Notes under the pieces: generated by a model
What the model was told of the DNA's origin: nothing
The model's database searches: none
The model's input: the letters and a program-made list of their open reading frames with translations, nothing else
In this document: positions 29,063-40,871 of the stretch, piece by piece
Layout: every line of letters begins with the position of its first letter
Position numbering within the stretch: the first letter of the stretch is position 1
NCBI GenBank assembly: GCA_035623075.1
Contig: DASPUC010000049.1
Span: 62,001-126,000, forward strand
Reading direction: 5' to 3'
Length of the DNA: 64,000 nucleotides
DNA from: Nitrospiraceae bacterium
Lineage (GTDB): Bacteria > Nitrospirota > Nitrospiria > Nitrospirales > Nitrospiraceae
Program-made: the position numbers and the translations under genes

Positions 29063-30187
29063 ATGCATTGCTCAGCTCCCTTATCCCGATCCGCTCTCGC
29101 AACACTCATCTTTTTGGCCGGTTGCGCCTCTCCCATTCTGCAGCTGAGCGAACAATCCGGATTCTATGAGAAGGTCAAGGGGAACACCGAGCTTGCAAAA
29201 CAGTTCCTACGCTGCAGCCGGCAGGGCTATCAGGACCAAACAGCCGAAAGTGTGTCTGCCACTCCTTCAGTAGCCGTTAGTGGGCAAGCTCCGTCCGCAG
29301 CACCTGCCCTGCCCGCGGTCGAAGCAGCAGTGGCCGATAGTCCCCAGCTGAAGGCCGATGAGGACATCAGCGCGCTACTGGACTTGATCCGTGACATGAA
29401 TGATCCGGCGGAACGGAAAGTTGACATAGGCCGTCTCATTCGCATTGCCGAAATGGGGAAACGCCTCCATGCTCGATTCCGGATCGACGAAGACCGACTG
29501 GCTCAAGACAATTCCCTCTTCGCCCAACTCCTCCTCGCCTATAACAAGGCGTATTTCGGAGACATTCAATTCCGCACTCAGCCCACCCAGACAGGATCCG
29601 GAATCCAAGGAGTGTTCAAGGTGGTCTCAGCTGGGTTCGTCGACTGCAACGGTAACGCATTCACTTTCCCCGGGCTTTCTTCAGAGATCACCGTCTCTAT
29701 GGATCCAGTGAAGCAGGAGCCAACCGTTCGCTTCCACGCAAGTTCGGTCGACTCACGACGCGTGGCATCTGACCTGGTGCGGATCTTTTTGGAAGCCCTC
29801 ATGGACGCCGCCTTCCGAGTCCCGGCGACCCAGGAAGCCACCGCACTCAAAGTTAAATGGAGCCGCGATGAACGCCCCTACCCACGTATTGACCCAGACC
29901 ATCCACCCATTTCATACGATCAATTTGCGCGCGTGGCGCGTGACGCGATGCTCGCCGAAGCAATTGTCACATCGGCCGTCGGCAAGGCGGTCCGTGGGGC
30001 CGGGGTGTTCGGGACCAACAACGAGACATTGGCCGCCGCCGTGGAAACAGCGGGTGGCGTGCTTGCCAAAAAATTAGCCGAACACGAAGCTTTCTGCTAT
30101 TTCCGAGTCACAAAGGGAAAGCCACAAGTCATGGATCATACTGACACCAGGACCGAGGCACCTGCGGGTCCCGCCGCGACGCGGTGA
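29063..30187 (+). CDS. Predicted lipoprotein of unknown function
   Basis: No family recognised; 374 aa. A lipoprotein signal peptide ends at LIFLAGC, with Cys21 as the lipidated residue. An Ala/Pro-rich stretch (about residues 75-105) follows, then a mixed alpha/beta region with a near-repeated Pro-rich turn (residues 255-280). The ATG at 29063 is preferred: AAGAGGTGA ends 5 nt upstream. It lies 46 nt before a patatin-like lipoprotein gene on the same strand, and both have lipoboxes. A shared role at the outer membrane is a reasonable guess, not shown. Confidence 0.75.
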   Translation: MHCSAPLSRSALATLIFLAGCASPILQLSEQSGFYEKVKGNTELAKQFLRCSRQGYQDQTAESVSATPSVAVSGQAPSAAPALPAVEAAVADSPQLKADEDISALLDLIRDMNDPAERKVDIGRLIRIAEMGKRLHARFRIDEDRLAQDNSLFAQLLLAYNKAYFGDIQFRTQPTQTGSGIQGVFKVVSAGFVDCNGNAFTFPGLSSEITVSMDPVKQEPTVRFHASSVDSRRVASDLVRIFLEALMDAAFRVPATQEATALKVKWSRDERPYPRIDPDHPPISYDQFARVARDAMLAEAIVTSAVGKAVRGAGVFGTNNETLAAAVETAGGVLAKKLAEHEAFCYFRVTKGKPQVMDHTDTRTEAPAGPAATR

Positions 30188-30233
30188 CACCAAGCATGGA
30201 CTGATCATCACCCATCAGAGGAGACCAACCACC

Positions 30234-31658
30234 ATGAACGTCCTGTTCGCTCTGGGACTAACGCTCACGCTGACACTCACCGGCTGTTTTGCGAAAATTC
30301 ACCAGCTTCCGGCGCATCCCACCACCACAACTCCCGTCTTCGCACCGTTGGCCGATCAGGAAACCCTCCTCGGATTGGCCGTCTCAGGCGGAGGCAGCCG
30401 AGCCGCGACGTTCGCCGCCGGTGCACTGGAAGCCCTGGCTGAGATCCGCGTCGCGCGCGATGGAAAGGAACGCAGCGCCTTGGAACTGGTGACCCACATG
30501 TCGAGCGTCTCCGGCGGCAGTCTGGCCACGGCCTATTTTGCCGTGAAGAAACCCGCCAAGTCCGAAGCTGTGTTGGCAAACGAAGGATTGTCTCCCATCT
30601 ATCGGCAATTCTTTACGTCGTTTAAAGAGGACATGCAGCAGAATTTTCAGTTCCAGGCGCTGGTGCGGCAGTTGGTAAATTTTCGCGTGGCGAATCCCAC
30701 CAAGTTCGCCTATTCCTTCGCCGATGTATGGGAGTCGAGATTTTTCGGCGGAGTGACCTTCGCCGGACTGTACGAGCGGGAACGCCGGGGCGATGCACCG
30801 CAAATCATCTTGAACGGAACGATCTACAATACCGGGCGGCGGTTGGTGATGACGACGTTGCCTCCCTCGGATTTCGCCTATGATTTCACGCAAGAACTGC
30901 GCGCCAAACTGGTGGAAAAAGGACAGCAGTTCACCCCGGAAGGAAAGGCCAGTTTCGATAAGAGTGTCGAGCGAGCCAAGAACCAGTTCCTGCCGCAGAC
31001 CTTCGAAGATGTCCAGATGGACCATCAAAGCCTTCCCATCTCGCTCGCTGTCGTGACATCCGCCTCCTTTCCTCCGGTGGTCGGGCCTGTCACCTATCAG
31101 GTAACCGGAGCTACGACCTATACCCACGTCGGTGATGGTGGACTCTATGACAACCTCGGCACCGAATCATTGACGACCTTGTTCCTCAATAAACTCCGCC
31201 CGCAACACCCCGCCGCCAAACGGGGGTTGATCCTGGTCATCGACGCTTCCTTTCAGTTTGACGAGGGCGACGCAGACCTCAACAACAACGAAAAGGGGTT
31301 TGAAGTCTTCGCCGACGATCCTTTGCGCATCGTGGGGATCATGGAGGAACGGGCGAATGCCTATCAGGCGATGCTGTGGCACAGTCTGCGGACCGAGAGT
31401 ACGCTGCTCCCGGACTACGACCATTTGAAACTCATCATCCTTCGACATACAGAGGCCGAATGGACGAAGGATGATCCGATTCCGGATGGCTGTCCGAAAA
31501 CCCTCACACCCGACGAGATCAAGCGGACCGTCAGACAGGTGCCGACCCTGTTCAAGATCGAGAACCAATGTCATGCGGCGTTGCTCATCGCTTCGGCCAG
31601 GAAAGTGGTGGCCAAGCAGCGGCAACGGATCGTGAATTTTCTCCAGCAGTCCTCGTAG
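30234..31658 (+). CDS. Patatin-like phospholipase, lipoprotein
   Basis: Predicted acyl hydrolase of 474 aa anchored by a lipobox (LTGC, Cys18). Patatin elements in order: oxyanion loop SGGGSRAATFAAGAL near residue 50, nucleophile elbow MSSVSGGSLATAYF near 90, and the catalytic Asp motif GDGGLYDNLGTESL near 303. The elbow has Ser-Ser-Val-Ser-Gly-Gly rather than a strict G-x-S-x-G, which is common in this subfamily. SD AGAGGAG precedes the ATG. It sits between an unknown lipoprotein and a second, membrane-embedded patatin, so the three may form one envelope-lipid unit. Confidence 0.9.
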   Translation: MNVLFALGLTLTLTLTGCFAKIHQLPAHPTTTTPVFAPLADQETLLGLAVSGGGSRAATFAAGALEALAEIRVARDGKERSALELVTHMSSVSGGSLATAYFAVKKPAKSEAVLANEGLSPIYRQFFTSFKEDMQQNFQFQALVRQLVNFRVANPTKFAYSFADVWESRFFGGVTFAGLYERERRGDAPQIILNGTIYNTGRRLVMTTLPPSDFAYDFTQELRAKLVEKGQQFTPEGKASFDKSVERAKNQFLPQTFEDVQMDHQSLPISLAVVTSASFPPVVGPVTYQVTGATTYTHVGDGGLYDNLGTESLTTLFLNKLRPQHPAAKRGLILVIDASFQFDEGDADLNNNEKGFEVFADDPLRIVGIMEERANAYQAMLWHSLRTESTLLPDYDHLKLIILRHTEAEWTKDDPIPDGCPKTLTPDEIKRTVRQVPTLFKIENQCHAALLIASARKVVAKQRQRIVNFLQQSS

Positions 31659-31717
31659 TTCATCGCTGAATTACCGTTCGACGCAGTGACTCCGAGTAGT
31701 TCCGATGGAGGGCGCTC

Positions 31718-34375
31718 ATGAGAAACACATCGTCTGATCATGGCCCATTTCACTTAAGCCGGGTGTTGGCGGACGAATGTACGGCGCTGCACGGCGCTCA
31801 GATCACTTTTCCTGAGACGGCATCAGAATCCGAACGACTTGCAAAGGCCTACACATCCATCCATCAACACGCACCAACACGCTCCGCGCTCTGCTTCTCC
31901 GGCGGCGGCATCCGCAGCGCGACGTTCGGGCTGGGCGTGCTCCAAGGGCTGGCACGCTTCAATCTGCTCGGCCAATTCGATTATCAATCCACTGTGTCAG
32001 GCGGCGGCTATATTGGAAGCTGGTTGGCAGCCTGGATTCGTCGGGAGGCCGGCGGCGTCAACGCGGTCTCTGCACAGTTGGGAGGGATACGGCAGAATGC
32101 TTCGTCGCCTGAGCCGGGGCCCGTATGTTGGTTGCGCAACTACAGCAATTACCTCAGCCCACGATTGGGGCTCATGTCGGCCGATTCCTGGACCCTCGTA
32201 GGAACATACCTCAGGAATCTCATTCTTAACTGGCTGGTCCTGGTTCCATTCCTCCTCGCATTCCTGGCTCTTCCGACCTTCTACCGGGCCACACTCGGTG
32301 CCCATGCGTCACCGCATCTCATGCTCACGTTCGTCACCTTGGGCAACCTGCTGCTGCTTCTAAGCCTGGTCTATCTGCACCTGTGCCGCCCAAGCCTAGG
32401 GAAGTTATGGCCTCGCAAGAACAAGAAATGGGGATGGATTGAAACGCAACGGGCATTTTTATCGATTTCTCTCGTGCCGCTCCTGGTCTCGGTGAGCCTG
32501 CTGACGATCTCCTGGGAATGGTATCGCCGGTCCGGACACAACCTTGACGATCTCACAGCCTTCGGACTTTCGAGTCTTTTTACGCTGGCGCTCGGGGCCG
32601 CGACGATGCACGTTGCTGCCTGGCTCATCGCGGGAGCGGCGCTTCGTCGACCCTTGCTGAACGGATGGCGCTCGCTTGAACTCCTCGCGATCATGCTGAG
32701 TGGCTTGATAGGGGGAGGGTTGCTCTGGGTTGCGCTGGCGAAGCTCACGCCGCTTGCCCCCGGTTCGAGTTATGCGGATTGGTTTGCCGTGGCCGCTGTT
32801 CCGACCTTCCTCTCTCTCTTTCTCTTAGCAGCCACCCTCTTTATCGGACTCGCGAGCCGATTCACCGGCGACGACGATCGTGAATGGTGGGCTCGCTCTG
32901 GGGCCTGGGTCTTGATCGGCAGTGTCTGCTGGATGGGTGCGACCGGCATCGTTCTGTTCGGCCCATGGGTACTGGATCAACTTCCTGGATGGATTCAATC
33001 GGCTGGGGGACTCGCGGGACTCTTCACTCTCCTGTTCGGTTTCAGCGCGAAGACCGACGCAAACCCTGCTTCTGAACAGTCGGTGTGGTGGAAGCGACTC
33101 GGGACGAAATGCTACCTCCTCTTATTGGCGCCCTTCACGGTCGCCTTGATCCTGGCAGCGCTGGCGCGAGTAAACGTCGCGATCATTCACGACGCGTCGT
33201 GGTTCGAGGTCGGCGAATTTATCGTCGGAATGGCGCTCTTCAGTGTGCTGATGTCGTTCTTCATCAACATCAATAAATTTTCACTCCATTCGATGTATCG
33301 CAACCGGCTCATTCGGGCCTACTTAGGCGCTTCTCGTGGGGACCAACGAACTCCCAACCCGTTTACGGGGTTCGATTCCAACGACAATCTTGAGATGAGC
33401 GAGCTGGTGTCGAGGGGTGGCCCGGTTCAAAAGCCGATGCCCGTCATCAACATCGCGCTGAATCTCGTACACACAGACAAGCTCTCTTGGCAACACCGGA
33501 AGGCGGAGTCGTTCACGGTCAGCCCGCTGCATTGCGGCAGTTCCGCGATTGAACCCGGATATCGCCGATCGTCGGAGTATGGAAGGAATCCCGCCGTCAA
33601 TCAGGCCATCACGATGGGAACCGCGCTGGCGGTTTCTGGAGCGGCGGCCAGCCCGAACATGGGGTATCATTCGTCGCCTGCTGTCACCTTTCTGCTCACT
33701 CTGTTCAACGTCAGGCTGGGGTGGTGGCTGGGAAATTCCGGTGAAGCCGGTAACCAGACGTACGATCGTTCATGCCCTGAATTCGCGGTGGGACCGTTGC
33801 TCGCGGAAGCGTTTGGATTAACGGATGACCAGAAGCGGTACGTGTATTTGTCCGACGGAGGACATTTTGAAAACTTGGGGCTTTACGAGATGGTGCTGCG
33901 TCGGTGTCACTGTATTCTCGTCAGCGACGCCGGGTGCGATGAGAAAATGGAATTTCAAGACCTCGGCAACGCCATCCGGAAAATCCGGATCGATCTCGGG
34001 ATCGATATCACGATCAAGCTGAATCGGCTGAAGCCGCTTAAACAGAACGGACGGTGCAGCGGCCACTACGCCGTTGGAACCATCCACTACACTCGCGTGG
34101 ACCACGATAGTTCAGACGGAACATTGATCTACCTGAAACCCTCGCTGACCGATAATGAGCCGGTCGATGTGCTGGAATATGCCGCCCATCATAGCCAATT
34201 CCCGCACGAACCGACTTCAGACCAGTTTTTCGACGAGTCACAGTTCGAATCGTACCGGCGACTCGGTGAGCATATTGTCGAGGAAGTCTTTTCATCGGCT
34301 CTGAAGTCCCGACCCCACAGGCTCCACCAGATGTTCGAAGAACTCCACAGCCACAGCGGACCGACGGGCGCATAA
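31718..34375 (+). CDS. Large membrane-embedded patatin-like protein
   Basis: This 885-aa protein carries a split patatin domain. The oxyanion loop CFSGGGIRSATFGLGVLQG is near residue 56 and the nucleophile STVSGGGYIGSWLAAW near 90. About nine to ten transmembrane helices follow (residues 165-520). The catalytic Asp motif LSDGGHFENLGLYEM comes only at about 710. The membrane block is thus inserted between the two halves of the active site, or the enzyme domain wraps around it. It follows the patatin lipoprotein by 59 nt. Substrate unknown; phospholipase activity is inferred from motifs only. Confidence 0.85.
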   Translation: MRNTSSDHGPFHLSRVLADECTALHGAQITFPETASESERLAKAYTSIHQHAPTRSALCFSGGGIRSATFGLGVLQGLARFNLLGQFDYQSTVSGGGYIGSWLAAWIRREAGGVNAVSAQLGGIRQNASSPEPGPVCWLRNYSNYLSPRLGLMSADSWTLVGTYLRNLILNWLVLVPFLLAFLALPTFYRATLGAHASPHLMLTFVTLGNLLLLLSLVYLHLCRPSLGKLWPRKNKKWGWIETQRAFLSISLVPLLVSVSLLTISWEWYRRSGHNLDDLTAFGLSSLFTLALGAATMHVAAWLIAGAALRRPLLNGWRSLELLAIMLSGLIGGGLLWVALAKLTPLAPGSSYADWFAVAAVPTFLSLFLLAATLFIGLASRFTGDDDREWWARSGAWVLIGSVCWMGATGIVLFGPWVLDQLPGWIQSAGGLAGLFTLLFGFSAKTDANPASEQSVWWKRLGTKCYLLLLAPFTVALILAALARVNVAIIHDASWFEVGEFIVGMALFSVLMSFFININKFSLHSMYRNRLIRAYLGASRGDQRTPNPFTGFDSNDNLEMSELVSRGGPVQKPMPVINIALNLVHTDKLSWQHRKAESFTVSPLHCGSSAIEPGYRRSSEYGRNPAVNQAITMGTALAVSGAAASPNMGYHSSPAVTFLLTLFNVRLGWWLGNSGEAGNQTYDRSCPEFAVGPLLAEAFGLTDDQKRYVYLSDGGHFENLGLYEMVLRRCHCILVSDAGCDEKMEFQDLGNAIRKIRIDLGIDITIKLNRLKPLKQNGRCSGHYAVGTIHYTRVDHDSSDGTLIYLKPSLTDNEPVDVLEYAAHHSQFPHEPTSDQFFDESQFESYRRLGEHIVEEVFSSALKSRPHRLHQMFEELHSHSGPTGA

Positions 34376-34394
34376 CGATCGGGCCGGAAGGTAC

Positions 34395-36917
34395 TCACAC
34401 CCACGCAGGTGTTGTTGTACCCTTCGTGTCACGCCAATACGGTGTCCACGCTAGGGCCACGAGCTTCACAGTAATGTTTGACTTGATGGGTTTGAGCGAG
34501 ATCGTCTCGAGCTTCTCATTCAACGGATCGGTCGCGACAGACAGTGCATCCGCTTCTGATTTGAACTGGACTTCCAAATCGGCGAGCTGGCGTTGCAACG
34601 CCGCTACGTTTTCCTGAGCCTGCCCAACCTCTTGCGATTCTTTGATCGCGCGGCCCGCTCCCCGAATCGCCGTCGTCGCCTTGCCGATATTCGTGGCGCT
34701 GATCGCCTTCCGGCCGAGGAACGCCCCGAGGATTGTGGCACCGACCGAGATCGCCGCTTGCACCTGACTCGATCGCGACTCGGCCTGCTGCCGCTCGACC
34801 ATCTGTTCGGCGCGTCTGATGCGATCCTGGAGCGCTGCAATTTTCGGTGCATACTTCCGGCGCAGGCTTTCCGATTGCTTGTCCCGTTGCTCACGACCGG
34901 ATTGCTGTAACCGCACGCGGAAGTCCCGTTCAGGTTCGCCGGGCTTCGAGACTTCTTTCGTGCTCGGGCTCTTAAGCAATTCGGCTTTTTGGGTTCGAAA
35001 CAGCCACCCGGAAAAATCCCTGTTCCAGGTCTCGTAATTCTTGGCTTTGCTCGCAGCGGCAGGCACAGCCCCGAACTGTGCGCCGTCCATGGGCGACGAT
35101 TCCAGATCAGCCACCGCAATACTGGTTCCAATGGAATGGTCCCAATCAACCGCGACCGGGCCATCCGTGATGGGCGCGAGAATCGTGACGTCCTCAGTAA
35201 CATCTATCCCAGCTTTGCTGTCCGATACCCGCACCTGCGATACCCCCAGCAACATCGGCTGATAGATCAGGGTGCTCCCGCCTGGCTGACTGCCACGAAC
35301 CGGCACGAACTCCTGCGGAACATCCGGTGGCAGCACTGGGCGTGAGGAGTGAGGCGTAAGGCGTGATGCGGTCGGAGTGGAAGATGCTGTCTCAGACGCT
35401 TCACGTTTCACGCTTAACGCTTCATGTCTGATTGAGTCCATCAGCGTCTTGATCTGAGACCGCGTCAGCGGCCCGCTGAGATACGACAGCGTCCATCGCG
35501 TCTGAAAAAGTTCCGGTGCATCTTCGTGGACATTGTTCAGCAGAAAGACTCGGTTGCCCAGTCCGGCTAAAACCTGCTCCATCCCCCGCTTGTCGAACTT
35601 CTTTCCCGAACTCGCCGCGGCTCCTTCCAATCCTTCAAGCACTCGAGCTTTGTCCCGCTCGGTCTGCAATCGCCCTATGAACCACGTTCCGGTGTTGGCC
35701 AATCCTTTATAATCCAGATCGACCGGGTTCTGTGTCGCCAACACGATGCCGAGCCCGAATGCCCGCGCTTGTTTCAGCAACGTGAGTAACGGCTGTTTCG
35801 ACGGCGGATTCGCGACCGGCGGGAAGTAGCCGAAGATCTCGTCCATGTAGAGAATCGCGCGCAAGCTTGTTGTGCCTGACTGCGCGCGCATCCAGCCGAG
35901 GGCCTGGCTCAAGAGCATCGTCACAAAAAACATCCGTTCTGCGTCGTTCAAATGCGCGATCGAGAAAATCGCCAATCGCGGCTTCCCTCCCGGAGAATGC
36001 AGCATCTGTCCAACGTCGAGCGCCTCGCCCTCAAGCCAGGCCTGAAAGCCCGGCGCCGCCAGTAAATTGTTTAATTGCATGGCCAACGCAAAGCGGTCTT
36101 TTGATGGGTAAAACGAGTCGAGATCGAGCACGCCGACCTTCTTGATGGGCGGAGACTGAATCTGTTGAATCAGCGTCGCGAGATCCAGATCCTGCCCTGT
36201 CCTCCATGTGCGGTCGAGGATGGTCGAGAGAAGAATGTGCTCGCGACTCTTAATGGGATCGGCATCGATGCCGATGAGACCTAACAGACTCGTAACTGTC
36301 GTGCTGATCCGTTCACGCAGCATCTCGGCATCATCCAGAATTTCGTGGGACGGCGCGGCAAACGACTTGAGGATGGACACCGGAATACCGGCGCTGCTGC
36401 CTGGTGTATACACGACCACATCGGCAGCGTCGCGCAGCTTCTGAATCCGCTCGCCGCTCTGTCCCCAATCCTCCAAGCCTTTCTTCCACAGTTCAGCCTG
36501 CCTCTTGGCGTATTCAGCTGGAGTCAATCCCTTCTTGCGTGCATCGTCCTCGTTCACCCAGGGGGCAAAGTCTTCACCGCGCAATTGCGGGAAGGTCAAC
36601 AACAAGTCTGCAAGATCGCCCTTGGGATCAATGATCAAGGCAGGAATGCCGTCGATGGCCGCTTCTTCCAGCAATCCGATACAGAGGCCGGTCTTTCCGC
36701 TCCCGGTCATTCCTACACAGACCGCGTGAGTGACCAGATCCTTCGAGTCGTAGAGCAGCCAGCCTGGTTTCGTCCGCTTCACAGCCAGATCATAAGGACG
36801 GCCGAGATAGAAGACGCCGAGCTTTTCGAAGTCCTCGGCTGATCCACTACCCGACGGAGCCGCGACCGTCTTTGGGAGTGCCTTCGTGCGCACCGACTCT
36901 GGTTTCTTCGTGGCCAT
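34395..36917 (-). CDS. HerA/DUF87-like ATP-binding protein
   Basis: Predicted P-loop ATPase of 840 aa. Walker A is in VGMTGSGKTGLCIGLLEEAA near residue 69 and Walker B in RAILYMDEIFGYFPPV near 357; FIGRLQTERDKARVLEGL is typical of HerA/FtsK-like pumps. Residues ~650-800 hold charged coiled coils flanking a short hydrophobic stretch (VGATILGAFLGRKAIS). The role is unknown; relatives are DNA translocases, but this branch is not placed. The middle contains an in-frame repeat element: residues about 498-526 (LSVKREASETASSTPTASRL region) are encoded by the bipartite heptamer array at 35340-35425, probably a linker that tolerates insertion. The next gene, DUF486, is 3 nt away. Confidence 0.82.
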   Translation of the reverse strand: MATKKPESVRTKALPKTVAAPSGSGSAEDFEKLGVFYLGRPYDLAVKRTKPGWLLYDSKDLVTHAVCVGMTGSGKTGLCIGLLEEAAIDGIPALIIDPKGDLADLLLTFPQLRGEDFAPWVNEDDARKKGLTPAEYAKRQAELWKKGLEDWGQSGERIQKLRDAADVVVYTPGSSAGIPVSILKSFAAPSHEILDDAEMLRERISTTVTSLLGLIGIDADPIKSREHILLSTILDRTWRTGQDLDLATLIQQIQSPPIKKVGVLDLDSFYPSKDRFALAMQLNNLLAAPGFQAWLEGEALDVGQMLHSPGGKPRLAIFSIAHLNDAERMFFVTMLLSQALGWMRAQSGTTSLRAILYMDEIFGYFPPVANPPSKQPLLTLLKQARAFGLGIVLATQNPVDLDYKGLANTGTWFIGRLQTERDKARVLEGLEGAAASSGKKFDKRGMEQVLAGLGNRVFLLNNVHEDAPELFQTRWTLSYLSGPLTRSQIKTLMDSIRHEALSVKREASETASSTPTASRLTPHSSRPVLPPDVPQEFVPVRGSQPGGSTLIYQPMLLGVSQVRVSDSKAGIDVTEDVTILAPITDGPVAVDWDHSIGTSIAVADLESSPMDGAQFGAVPAAASKAKNYETWNRDFSGWLFRTQKAELLKSPSTKEVSKPGEPERDFRVRLQQSGREQRDKQSESLRRKYAPKIAALQDRIRRAEQMVERQQAESRSSQVQAAISVGATILGAFLGRKAISATNIGKATTAIRGAGRAIKESQEVGQAQENVAALQRQLADLEVQFKSEADALSVATDPLNEKLETISLKPIKSNITVKLVALAWTPYWRDTKGTTTPAWV
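35340..35425. repeat. Bipartite inverted heptamer element inside a coding region (GCGTGAG / GCTTCAC arms)
   Basis: The left arm at 35340-35367 holds GCGTGAG, GAGTGAG, GCGTAAG and GCGTGAT. The right arm at 35398-35425 holds GCTTCAC, GTTTCAC, GCTTAAC and GCTTCAT, in inverted orientation around 30 nt. The whole element is translated in frame as part of the minus-strand HerA-like gene, as a Ser/Thr-rich linker. Confidence 0.85.
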
Positions 36918-36920
36918 GGA

Positions 36921-37250
36921 TTACCACTCCTTAAAGATCAGAAACACGGCTCCGACCATCAAGCCAAAGCCGGCCAGATAATTCCACTTGAGCGGCTCTT
37001 TGAGATACAGGACCGAGAAGGCGCAAAACACGATGAGGGTAATCACTTCCTGAATGGTTTTCAATTGGGCTGCCGTAAATTCATAATGCCCGATCCGATT
37101 CGCCGGTACTTGGAAGCAATACTCGACGGAGGCGATCAACCAGCTCACCACAATCGCCTGCCACAACGGCACATCCTTGTACTTGAGATGGCCATACCAC
37201 GCGACAGTCATGAAGATGTTCGAAATAGTCAGCAAGGCAATCGTATGCAT
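36921..37250 (-). CDS. DMT/DUF486 family membrane protein
   Basis: Small membrane protein of 109 aa with four predicted helices. It matches the DUF486 family of drug/metabolite-transporter-like proteins: WYGHLKYKDVPLWQAI, ASVEYCFQVPANRIGH and FSVLYLKEPLKWNY are its typical segments. The substrate is unknown. It ends 3 nt before the HerA-like gene on the same strand, and AGGAGGCCC lies upstream of its ATG. Confidence 0.9.
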   Translation of the reverse strand: MHTIALLTISNIFMTVAWYGHLKYKDVPLWQAIVVSWLIASVEYCFQVPANRIGHYEFTAAQLKTIQEVITLIVFCAFSVLYLKEPLKWNYLAGFGLMVGAVFLIFKEW

Positions 37251-37266
37251 GGGCCTCCTATGAAAA

Positions 37267-37294
37267 GCGTGTGTGGCTAGTGGCGTGTGGTACG
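37267..37294. repeat. Degenerate heptamer array, single arm (TGGCGTG type)
   Basis: Heptamers GCGTGTG, TGGCTAG, TGGCGTG and TGGTACG lie between uvrA and the DUF486 gene. No convincing inverted partner is seen before the uvrA stop at 37339. It resembles the weaker array at 59398. Confidence 0.55.
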
Positions 37295-37338
37295 AACTCC
37301 GACTCTCTGGAATCGATTCTACTGTGAGCCATCAGCTC

Positions 37339-39936
<2,598 letters not shown>

Positions 39937-39969
39937 AAGAAGCGGATTATACCATCCGGTCTCATCGCC

Positions 39970-39998
39970 TTGACAAAGGCGGAAACTGGGTGTTACCA
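39970..39998 (+). promoter_or_regulatory. Possible sigma-70 promoter for ubiE
   Basis: TTGACA at 39970-39975 and TTACCA at 39993-39998 are separated by 17 nt. The predicted transcription start near 40005 fits use of GTG 40028, with GGAGG at 40018-40022, as the ubiE start. The -10 is weak. Confidence 0.4.
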
Positions 39999-40027
39999 CG
40001 ACTGCCATGCTCTCTGTGGAGGAGTCC

Positions 40028-40789
40028 GTGACGCAGGAACAGCGTCAGCCGTTGGCGCCCGCCCGCACGATCTCGACTTGGACCGGATCGGCACGTGAAC
40101 AGGCCGTGCAACGGATGTTCACCGCCATTGCGCGAGTCTACGACCTGAACAACACACTCCTCAGCTTCGGACTCCACCACCGATGGAAAAAAATCACAGC
40201 GTCGTATGTACCGATTGCCACGGCTGGACGGGCCCTCGACGTCGGATCCGGCACGGCGGATCTCGCGTTTTTGGTTGAACCTCGGATGGGCAAGGAGGGA
40301 TTGGTCATCGCCTCCGATTTGAACCATGCCATGCTCGTGGAAGGATTGAAAAAAATCGCCGCGCGCAAACTAACGAAGCGGATTACCTGTCTCGAGGCGA
40401 ATGCAGAACAGTTGGGGTTTCCCGACCAGACGTTCGATGTCGTAACGACGGGCTTCTGCATGCGAAATGTCGGAAACCTGATGCAGGCATTCACCGAGAT
40501 CCGACGAGTCTTGAAGCCGGGCGGCCGGTTCGTCTGTCTGGAATTTTCCCAACCGGTCCGGAAATGGCTGCTCAATCTCTATGACTGGTACTCTTTCCGA
40601 CTCTTGCCCTGGATCGGCACGAAAGTCGCGCATGACACAACTGGAGTCTATGAATACTTGCCGGCATCGATTCGAACTTTTCCAGATCAGGAGCGACTGT
40701 GCCAGCTTCTTCGGGAGGCCGGCTTCCAGCAAGTCGAATATCGCAATTTGACCGGCGGGATCGTGGCGATTCATGTGGCAGTGAAGTAG
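40028..40789 (+). CDS. ubiE: Demethylmenaquinone/ubiquinone methyltransferase UbiE (MenG)
   Basis: SAM-dependent C-methyltransferase for the last step of menaquinone synthesis; 253 aa from GTG 40028. Family motifs: [34 protein letters not shown] (SAM loop), [14 protein letters not shown] and [13 protein letters not shown], with the late [15 protein letters not shown]. The start is chosen because GGAGG lies 5 nt upstream; an in-frame ATG at 40007 lacks such a site. In a menaquinone-using organism MenG is the likely activity. It is divergent from uvrA. Its TAG stop (40787-40789) starts the next repeat element. Confidence 0.93.
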   Translation: MTQEQRQPLAPARTISTWTGSAREQAVQRMFTAIARVYDLNNTLLSFGLHHRWKKITASYVPIATAGRALDVGSGTADLAFLVEPRMGKEGLVIASDLNHAMLVEGLKKIAARKLTKRITCLEANAEQLGFPDQTFDVVTTGFCMRNVGNLMQAFTEIRRVLKPGGRFVCLEFSQPVRKWLLNLYDWYSFRLLPWIGTKVAHDTTGVYEYLPASIRTFPDQERLCQLLREAGFQQVEYRNLTGGIVAIHVAVK

Positions 40790-40866
40790 GTGAGAGGCAT
40801 GGGGCTAGAGGCAATAGGCAAGATATTCTGCGTCTCACCTCTAGCCCCTTGCCCCTAGCCTCAAGC
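40788..40866. repeat. Bipartite inverted heptamer element (AGGCAAT / CCCTAGC arms)
   Basis: The left arm from 40788 holds AGGTGAG, AGGCATG, GGGCTAG, AGGCAAT and AGGCAAG. The right arm at 40832-40866 holds GTCTCAC, CTCTAGC, CCCTTGC, CCCTAGC and CTCAAGC. GGGGCTAGAGG and CCTCTAGCCCC are exact inverse complements. The element spans from the ubiE stop to 5 nt before the next ATG. Confidence 0.9.
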
Positions 40867-40871
40867 CAACG

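Noticed and set aside
28912-29169. 85-aa open frame before the lipoprotein
   Set aside because: It has a rare start codon and its second half is the lipoprotein signal region in another frame, while the lipoprotein has a good Shine-Dalgarno.
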